64,000 bases of DNA from G963717155 sp963717155 (GTDB taxonomy: Bacteria > Actinomycetota > Thermoleophilia > Gaiellales > JALYLC01), in contig OY970326.1 of the NCBI GenBank assembly GCA_963717155.1, positions 62,001-126,000 of the forward strand. The letters are read 5' to 3'. The notes under the pieces are model-generated. The model saw only the letters and a program-made list of their open reading frames with translations, was not told where the DNA came from and made no database searches. Positions 58,414 to 64,000 of the stretch are shown in pieces. The position numbers and the translations under genes are program-made. Position 1 is the stretch's first letter. Each line of letters starts with the position of its first letter.

Positions 58414-59182
58414 ATGAGCCGCAGCGCGATCGTCACGGGAGCGGCGTCGGGGATCGGCAGGGCGGTGGCGATCCGTCTCGCTGCGGACGGCTTCGACGTG
58501 CTCGTCGCCGACATCCGCCGCGATCCGATCACCGGCGGCGAACCGACGGTGGACGTGATCGACCGGACGCGGCGGACGCGCGGTCCACGTCGACGCGGAC
58601 GTCGCCGATCCGGTGGCGTGCGAGAGCCTCGTGCGCACGGCCGTGGAGCGCGCGGGCTCGCTCGACGTCGTCGTCAACAACGCGGTCCTGGCCGGCGCGC
58701 ACTCGAAGGCCCTGCTCGAGACCGAGCCGGACGACTGGGACGCGATGATGGCCGTCAACCTCCGCGGGCCGTACCTGCTCTGCCGTGCTGCGGTGCGCCA
58801 GATGCTGACGCAGCCACTGGTGGGGGACGCGCGCGGCCGCATCGTCAACATCACCTCGCAGCACGGCATGGTCGGCCCGCCGGGGCACTTCGCCTACGCC
58901 GTCGGCAAGGGCGGGCTGGTGCAGATGACGCGCCAGATCGCCGTCGACTACGGGAGGGAGGGGATCATCTGCAACGCCGTCGCGCCCGGCAAGATCGTGA
59001 CCGGGACGCCGGGCGATCTGAGCGCCGACGAGGCGGGCCTCGCATACGTCAGCTCGCGGACGCCGTTCGCGCGCCTGGGGCGCGCCGACGACGTGGCGGC
59101 GGCGGTTGCGTTCCTCGCGACCGAGGCGAGCTACGTCAGCGGCATCAACCTGATGGTCGACGGCGGCTGGATGGCGTACTGA
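58414..59182 (+). pseudogene. short-chain dehydrogenase/reductase, one frameshift
   Basis: About 255 residues after one +1 shift near 58573 (extra C in ACGCGGCGG). TGAASGIGRAVAIRLA is the NAD(P) motif, VVNNAVLAG the NNA region, NITSQHGMVG the Ser, and YAVGK the catalytic Tyr/Lys. It is close to the SDR at 62085-62867: both share a SQHGMVG stretch, a PGKI segment and a GGWMA C-terminus, so the two are paralogues. GTATAC at 58391-58396 in the divergent gap may be regulatory. Confidence 0.85.
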
Positions 59183-59225
59183 AGCGACCTGGGGCGATCG
59201 TATCGCCGCCTGTGAGAATGCAGCG

Positions 59226-60815
59226 ATGACGCGCCCAGTCGTTGCCCTCGCCGACACGATTGCTCGCCGGCTGGCTGCAGCCGGAACACGCGTCGTCTAC
59301 GGCGTCCCCGGGGGCGGCAACAACCTCGAGGTCGTCGGCGCCTGCGAGCGCGCAGGGCTGCGCTTCGTACTCGCCCACGGAGAGAGCGCCGCGGCGATCA
59401 TGGCGGGCGTCGACGGCGAGCTGACGCGTGCACCGGGCGCATGCGTCGTGACGCGCGGGCCTGGTGCGGCGAGCGCCGTCAACGGCGTGGCACAGGCGAT
59501 GCTCGATCGACAGCCGATGCTCCTGATCAGCGATGCGATCCCGTGCGCGGACCGCCTCCGGATCTCGCACCAGCGGCTCGACCAGAATGCGCTGCTCGCC
59601 CCGGTGACCAAATGGAGCGTCTCGATCGGCGTCGATGGTGCCGAGGACGCCATCGACGCCGCGATCCGCATCGCCTCGCGGCCACCTCGCGGCCCGGTGC
59701 ACGTCGCCTTCGTCCCGGATGCACCGCGCCCGTCGATCCCTCCGACGCCGCCCGAGCCTCCACAGGGAGACCTCCGCGCCGCCGCGCGCCTGCTCGCCTC
59801 CAGCAAGCGACCGGTATTCGCGTTCGGCGTCGGCGCGCTCGCTATCCGGTCGCTGCTGAGGAACCTCCTCGATGGAGCACCGTGGCCGGTGCTTACGACC
59901 TACAAGGCGAAGGGTCTCATCCCCGAGCGCTGGGAGCAGGCGGCCGGTCTCCTCACGGGCGCAACGATCGAGGCCCCGCTACTCGCCAGCGCCGATCTGA
60001 TCATCGCGGTCGGGCTCGATCCCGTCGAGCTGATTCCCGCACCATGGCCGTATCGCGCGCCGATCCTCGCGCTCGGCGAGTGGCCCCTCGGAGGTGCGTA
60101 CTTCGAGCCGCAGGTCGAGCTCGTTGGCCGCCTCGAGGAGCTGCTCAGGGTCGTCTCACGTCACCTGCCTCGTCGAGAGGGGTCCACGGATGCCCGCATA
60201 CGGCGCGTCCATGCCGACAAGCGACTACGCGTGCCGACCGTGGGTTTGGCGCCACACGCCGTCGTCGATGCGGTACGCGCGCGGGCGCCCGCCGGAACGA
60301 TCGCGACGGTCGACGCGGGCGCCCACATGCTGGTCGCGATGCCGTTGTGGGAGGTCGGAGAGCCGGGTGAGGTCCTGATCTCGAGCGGGCTCGCGACGAT
60401 GGGCTTCGCGCTGCCGGCCGCGATCGCCGCTGGGATCGCACGTCCCGGTCGCCGTGTCGCGTGCCTCGTCGGAGACGGCGGGCTCGCGATGACGCTGGCG
60501 GAGTTGGAGACGCTCGCACGGCTCGACCTCGCGGTCCTCGTGGTCGCTTTCAATGACAGCGCGCTGAGCCTGATCGAGATCAAGCAGGCGCCTGAGGGCC
60601 ACGGCGGTGCAGGGGCTGTTCGCTACCGCGAGACCGACTTCGCGGCGATGGCACAGTCGGCTGGCATTCCCTCTCGCCGCGTCGAGGACGAGCGCGCCTT
60701 GCGGGATGCGCTCGACGATGCCTTCGACCGCTGGGGTCCGTATCTCGTCGATGCGGTCGTCGACCCATCGGGCTACGGGGAGGTGCTCGAGGCGATCCGC
60801 GGCCGCGCGAAGTAG
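59226..60815 (+). CDS. thiamine-diphosphate enzyme (acetolactate synthase-like) 2
   Basis: 529 residues, intact. YGVPGGGNNLEVVG, catalytic Glu in AHGESAAAIMAG, VTRGPGAASAVNG, and the ThDP site VGDGGLAM...AFND. It is diverged from the ThDP enzyme at 43320. The last 43 bp overlap the convergent membrane-protein gene. The family decarboxylates or ligates 2-oxo acids; the substrate here is unknown, though ALS itself is unlikely because the FAD region is weak. Confidence 0.88.
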   Translation: MTRPVVALADTIARRLAAAGTRVVYGVPGGGNNLEVVGACERAGLRFVLAHGESAAAIMAGVDGELTRAPGACVVTRGPGAASAVNGVAQAMLDRQPMLLISDAIPCADRLRISHQRLDQNALLAPVTKWSVSIGVDGAEDAIDAAIRIASRPPRGPVHVAFVPDAPRPSIPPTPPEPPQGDLRAAARLLASSKRPVFAFGVGALAIRSLLRNLLDGAPWPVLTTYKAKGLIPERWEQAAGLLTGATIEAPLLASADLIIAVGLDPVELIPAPWPYRAPILALGEWPLGGAYFEPQVELVGRLEELLRVVSRHLPRREGSTDARIRRVHADKRLRVPTVGLAPHAVVDAVRARAPAGTIATVDAGAHMLVAMPLWEVGEPGEVLISSGLATMGFALPAAIAAGIARPGRRVACLVGDGGLAMTLAELETLARLDLAVLVVAFNDSALSLIEIKQAPEGHGGAGAVRYRETDFAAMAQSAGIPSRRVEDERALRDALDDAFDRWGPYLVDAVVDPSGYGEVLEAIRGRAK

Positions 60816-61705
60816 GCCCCGAGCGACCCGAGCGCCAGGGCCACGAGCGGGATGATCAGCAGGAGTCCGAGGGCAGCACCGAGGTTGTCGCTGACCGCGT
60901 AGGTCGCGAGGTCGTGTGCATGGCTCTGGTGGAAGTCGCGCACGAGCTGCCTGTCGTAGGGTCGACCGTCGCGCACGTAGGTGGCCGTCACCCAGATCAC
61001 GAACACGAGGAGGCCACCCACGAGGCCGCTCCAGAGCGCCGCGGCGCGCGCGGCGCGGGCGTCCCGACTCGTCAGCCCGGTCAGGACGGCGACGCAGGCG
61101 GGGCCGAGGAGCGCGACCAGGAGCGGGACGAAGACCCAGGCCTTGAGGAGGCTCGTCGGGGTGAGGATCGCCAGCCACGCCGCGCCGACTGCCAGCCCTC
61201 CCACGAGGCCGTTGCGCCGCGCGGTCGAGGCCTGCACGGTCGTCCCGCGCGAGAGGCCGAGCGCGCAGACCGCGTAGCCCAGGAGCAGGACGAGCAGGAA
61301 TGCAACGGAGGCCCAGGATCCGCCGCCCGTCCGCAGGCCCGGATAGTGAACGAGTCCGTAGCCTGCGAGCACGAGCGCTGCCAGGACCGAACCGAGGACG
61401 ACGGCGCGCACGCCATCGCCACCGCGGTCACCCGCGAAGACCGTCGCCCTCACCCGTAGCGCCGTCGTCGCGCGGATGCAGCCGAGGCTGAAGCGCCAGC
61501 GCGCCCGGGCGCCATGCACCTCGCCCAGCTCGGCGAGCATCGCCTTGCCCCAGTCGGCCCGGTCGGCCGGGAGGCCGCGGATGGCCAGCGCGAGGGCGCG
61601 GGAGGCGGGATCACCGGTCGTCTCCCCGCGTACCGCGTGCAGCGCACGAACCGCGATCGGCACGGCACGAACGACGACGAGCAGCAGGAGCGCGATGACG
61701 AACAG
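60773..61705 (-). CDS. multi-helix membrane protein downstream of a PadR regulator
   Basis: About 310 residues with eight or nine helices: LFVIALLLLVVVRAVPIAV at the start, then a cytosolic RGLPADRADWGKAMLAELGEV segment, followed by helices such as SVAFLLVLLLGYAVCALGL and LGLLLIIPLVALALGSLGAYFA. The RADWGKAMLAEL piece is typical of actinobacterial membrane proteins paired with PadR. No ATG/GTG/TTG lies in a good place; I used the CTG at 61705, but a start overlapping padR is possible. Function unknown. Confidence 0.7.
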   Translation of the reverse strand: MFVIALLLLVVVRAVPIAVRALHAVRGETTGDPASRALALAIRGLPADRADWGKAMLAELGEVHGARARWRFSLGCIRATTALRVRATVFAGDRGGDGVRAVVLGSVLAALVLAGYGLVHYPGLRTGGGSWASVAFLLVLLLGYAVCALGLSRGTTVQASTARRNGLVGGLAVGAAWLAILTPTSLLKAWVFVPLLVALLGPACVAVLTGLTSRDARAARAAALWSGLVGGLLVFVIWVTATYVRDGRPYDRQLVRDFHQSHAHDLATYAVSDNLGAALGLLLIIPLVALALGSLGAYFARPRIASSTSP

Positions 61706-61710
61706 GCCCC

Positions 61711-62031
61711 CTATGACGCACCTCGCAGCTCGGGCCGGCGCGCGCCGCGAAGCGCGACCGACGGGGCGGGCATGTTGGCCGCCGCGTAGTCGCGCCCGAG
61801 AGGTGTGAGGCGGTAGAGATGCCGCGGGGGACGGCCGGCAGGCGGGTCGGCCTCCCAGGCCGCCTCGAGGAGGGCGCGGTCGGAGAGCCGGACGAGGATC
61901 GGATAGAGCGAGCCCGACTGCAGCCCGACCTCGGTCCCGAGCTCGTAGCCGTAGCGCCACGCGAGCGGATCCGCCAGAAGCGCGCGGAGCACCTTGATGG
62001 TCTGGGACGACGGGCTTCGCGAGCGCTTCAC
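61711..62031 (-). CDS. PadR family transcriptional regulator
   Basis: 106 residues from GTG 62031. The winged helix has the PadR pattern: TIKVLRALLADPLAWRYGYE, SGSLYPILVRL (recognition helix and wing), and PPRHLYRLTPLGRDYAA. The C-terminal dimer helix is short, the PadR-s2 form. It precedes the membrane protein, a common PadR-target pair. The dyad at 62040-62053 is a likely self-operator. Confidence 0.9.
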   Translation of the reverse strand: MKRSRSPSSQTIKVLRALLADPLAWRYGYELGTEVGLQSGSLYPILVRLSDRALLEAAWEADPPAGRPPRHLYRLTPLGRDYAAANMPAPSVALRGARRPELRGAS

Positions 62032-62039
62032 AGCATAAG

Positions 62040-62053
62040 TCTACATAGGTAGA
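62040..62053. promoter_or_regulatory. dyad TCTAC-N4-GTAGA upstream of padR
   Basis: A perfect 5-bp dyad ends 9 bp upstream of the PadR GTG start. PadR proteins usually bind AT-rich dyads next to their own genes; this is the only AT-rich patch in the 53-bp gap. Confidence 0.45.
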
Positions 62054-62084
62054 GATACGTGCGCAAGGCGTCGCGCAGATCCGC

Positions 62085-62867
62085 TCAGAACGCCATCCAG
62101 CCGCCGTCGACGAGCAGGTTCGTGCCGCTCACGAACGAGCACTCGTCCGAGGCCAGGAAGAGCGCAGCGGCGGCCACGTCCTCGACGCGACCGAGGCGCG
62201 AGAACGGGGTGCGCGCGTGCGAGTAGGCGAGCACCTCCGGCGAGTCGGGCTCGTCGGCAGGCCGCGTGAGGATCTTGCCGGGGGCGATCGCGTTGACGAT
62301 CACGCCCCGTGGGCCGAAGTCGACCGCGACCTGGCGGGTGAGGTTGATGACGCCGCCCTTGGCCGTGCAGTAGGCGACCGCGTCGGGAGCGCCGACCATG
62401 CCGTGCTGCGACGAGAGGTTGATGATCCGCCCGCGCGCCTCGGCCACGGGCTCCTGCTCGAGCATCTGCTGGACGGCCCGCTTGCAGCCGAGGAACACGC
62501 CGCGAAGGCCGACGTCCATGATCGCGTCCCAGTCGGCCTCGTCCGTCTCGAGCAGGCCCTTCGAGTGCGGGCCCGCGACGATCGCGTTGTTCACCATCAC
62601 GTCGAGGCGTCCGGTGTGCTCGACGGCGGCGCGGACGAGCCGGTCGATGTCGTCCCAGCGCGCCGCGTCCGCCTGGATGAGCTCGGCGCTCCCGCCCTGC
62701 TCGGCGATCAGGTCGGTCGTCGTCCGGCCGCCCTCGCGGGGCGTCTCGCGCACGTCTCCGATCACCACGTGCGCGCCCTCGCGCGCGAAGGCGAGCGCCA
62801 TGGCGCGCCCGATCCCGGAGGATCCGCCGGTGATGACCGCGGACTTGCCGGCGAGTCGCGCGCTCAG
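62085..62867 (-). CDS. short-chain dehydrogenase/reductase with unclear start
   Basis: About 260 residues. TGGSSGIGRAMALAFA, VMVNNAIVAG, NLSSQHGMVG and YCTAK (catalytic Tyr/Lys) are all present. No ATG, GTG or TTG lies near the fold start, so I used the CTG at 62867, which overlaps the previous SDR stop. An uncalled indel could hide the real start. It is a paralogue of the SDR at 58414, so both likely act on related alcohols or ketones. Confidence 0.85.
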   Translation of the reverse strand: MSARLAGKSAVITGGSSGIGRAMALAFAREGAHVVIGDVRETPREGGRTTTDLIAEQGGSAELIQADAARWDDIDRLVRAAVEHTGRLDVMVNNAIVAGPHSKGLLETDEADWDAIMDVGLRGVFLGCKRAVQQMLEQEPVAEARGRIINLSSQHGMVGAPDAVAYCTAKGGVINLTRQVAVDFGPRGVIVNAIAPGKILTRPADEPDSPEVLAYSHARTPFSRLGRVEDVAAAALFLASDECSFVSGTNLLVDGGWMAF

Positions 62868-63641
62868 CTGAGCAGCCCCATCGCGAGCCCGCCGTCGATC
62901 AGCAGCGTGATGCCGGTGATGTAGGCGGCGCGGTTCGAGCACAGGAACGTGATCGCGTCCGCGATCTCGCCCGCGTCGCCGAAGCGCCGCGCCGGGATCA
63001 GGGCCTCGTCGGACTCGTCGCGCCGGGTCGTCGTCGCCGGCGTAGAACGACCTCAGCCGCTCGGTGTCGATGTAGCCCGGCGCGATCGAGTTGATCGTGA
63101 TGCCGTTCGGCCCCTCCTCCTTCGACAGCGTCTTGGCCCAGCCGATCACGCCCGGGCGATACGTGTTCGACAGGAGAAGGCCGTCGTTCGGCTCCTTGAC
63201 GGCCGACGACGTGATGTTGACGATGCGGCCGCGACCGCTGTCGCGCAACGCGGGCAGGGCGAGACGCGTGAGCCGGAGCGTCGACATCAGCGTCAGCTCC
63301 CAGGCGCGGTGCCACGCCGCGTCGTCGAAGTCCTCGAAGCTCCCGGCGGGCGGGCCTCCGGTGTTGTTGACCAGGATGTCGATGTGCCCGAAGCGCTCGA
63401 GCGTGCGGTCGACGATCTCCTGCAGGGCGGCGGGGTCGCTCGAATCGCCCGCGACGGCGAGTCCCCGGGCGCCGTTGTCGAGCCCGTCGATCGCTGCGAC
63501 GGTCTCGTCGAGCAGCGCCTTGCGACGCGCGAACACCGTGACGTTGCACCCCTCGCGCGCCAGCGACAGCGCGGTGGCGTGGCCCATGCCCGACGACGCC
63601 CCCGTGACGATCGCGACGCACCCCTGAAGACCGAGCTCCAT
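62864..63641 (-). pseudogene. short-chain dehydrogenase/reductase, atypical active site, one frameshift
   Basis: About 258 residues from ATG 63641 with one +1 shift near 63035. TGASSGMGHATALSLA, LVNNTGGPP and NITSSAVKEP fit the SDR fold. At the active site the usual YxxxK is replaced by SNTYRPGVIGWAK, as in the SNxxRxGV-type SDR subfamily. The C-terminus GITLLIDGGLAMG is normal. The gene is first of the two-SDR operon. Its 5' end faces the M20 gene across 74 bp holding the dyad at 63676. Confidence 0.8.
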
Positions 63642-63675
63642 CCGCAACCCCTGCGTTTGCACCCTGTGACAACGA

Positions 63676-63696
63676 CTATGATCGGCGCGATCATAG
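63676..63696. promoter_or_regulatory. inverted repeat CTATGATC-N5-GATCATAG, likely operator
   Basis: A perfect 8-bp dyad with a 5-bp spacer, central in the divergent gap between the SDR operon and the M20 gene. The AT-richness and symmetry suggest a regulator binding both promoters. Its sequence differs from the GGTATG-type site at 50676. Confidence 0.65.
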
Positions 63697-63715
63697 GGCC
63701 GCCGGGAGGACCAGG

Positions 63716-64000
63716 GTGGAGCGATCCCGGCACGTCGACCGGGCAGCGAGAGCGATGGAGCGGCTCGATCTGCTCGCGCAGGTCGGACGTATCCCGGGCC
63801 GGGCGGGAACGACGCGTCCGGGCCTGAGCGAGCTGGAGCAGGAGGCGTGCGAGCTGGTCGCCTCGTGGCTCGAGCTCGAGGGCCTGCCGGTGACCTGGGA
63901 CGGCGCGGGCAACCTGTTCGGACGGCTCGAGGGATCGGATCCCGACGCGCCCGAGATCTGGACCGGGTCGCATCTCGACACCGTGCCCGACGGGGGCCGT
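63716..64000 (+). CDS. M20 family amidase/N-carbamoylase-type hydrolase, 3'-truncated
   Basis: The first 95 residues, cut by the window end. GTG 63716 has GGAGGA at 63705-63710; ATG 63755 is an alternative. IGRIPGRAGTTRPGLSELE-type N-terminus (here QVGRIPGRAGTTRPGLSE), AGNLFGRLEG and the metal motif GSHLDTVPDGG match the M20 hydrolase at 40979, so it is a paralogue. It is divergent from the SDR pair. It probably hydrolyses an N-carbamoyl or related amide made by the pathway. Confidence 0.85.
   Translation, partial: MERSRHVDRAARAMERLDLLAQVGRIPGRAGTTRPGLSELEQEACELVASWLELEGLPVTWDGAGNLFGRLEGSDPDAPEIWTGSHLDTVPDGGR

Noticed and set aside
62085..63662. An apparent fusion of two SDR domains in one frame
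   Set aside because: The first SDR changes frame near 63035 and ends at 62864; the fused frame exists only because of that shift.

Overview
The window is a gene-dense, high-GC bacterial chromosome segment. GTG starts, ATGA/GTGA gene overlaps, starts placed 6-7 nt after a -10-like hexamer (leaderless type), a DUF1918 protein, a CtpE-like ATPase and a group 3b hydrogenase point to Actinomycetota. The class Thermoleophilia (Solirubrobacter/Gaiella-like) is my best guess, but that is inference. There are no rRNA, tRNA, CRISPR, insertion-sequence or phage genes, and no gene-free stretch longer than about 300 bp.

Region A (1-38.6 kb) reads as an energy, hypoxia and dormancy island. It holds five universal stress proteins and one usp fragment, and two P-type cation ATPases (CtpE-like at 1.9-4.3 kb, class II/IIC-like at 26.8-29.6 kb). 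A minus-strand operon carries aldehyde dehydrogenase, DUF779 and pntAA-pntAB-pntB. A translationally coupled 7-kb operon encodes a soluble group 3b [NiFe] hydrogenase (hydB, cNMP-domain protein, hydG, hydD, hydA, protease) and ends in a GH65 sugar phosphorylase. A second minus-strand operon joins a GltD-like flavoprotein, pyruvate:ferredoxin oxidoreductase and a dihydroorotate-dehydrogenase-like protein. A phosphoribosyltransferase, two ABC-2 export systems and cytochrome bd oxidase (cydAB) complete it. Together these genes would move electrons between pyruvate, ferredoxin, NAD(P)H, H2 and quinol at low oxygen. The content resembles mycobacterial DosR-type dormancy regions, but I found no DosR box by eye.

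A junction (38.6-41 kb) carries a DUF4440 protein, a YciI-like protein and a secreted trypsin-like protease.

Region B (41-64 kb) looks like a catabolic island for a ureido/hydantoin-type, cyclic-amide or peptide-like substrate. It has M20 carbamoylase-type amidohydrolases near both ends, a HisC-like aminotransferase, two ThDP enzymes, a FadR-type regulator, a PuuE-type deacetylase, two tandem Gfo/Idh dehydrogenases, an SMP-30 lactonase, an oligopeptide-type ABC transporter, a dihydropyrimidinase-like hydrolase, a TudS-like protein and three SDRs. Several families occur as diverged pairs. A DUF1835 gene with a MerR-type promoter sits among them.

The most notable features are: (1) about 33 reading-frame shifts, nearly all +1, packed mainly into 49.8-57.2 kb; (2) cydAB bounded by 33-bp near-identical direct repeats, the second ending a chimeric usp/permease micro-ORF; (3) a MerR-style promoter driving a DUF1835 protein whose first codons read like the start of a MerR regulator; (4) a TudS-like protein with Met in place of a conserved cluster Cys; (5) several clean inverted repeats at divergent promoters.
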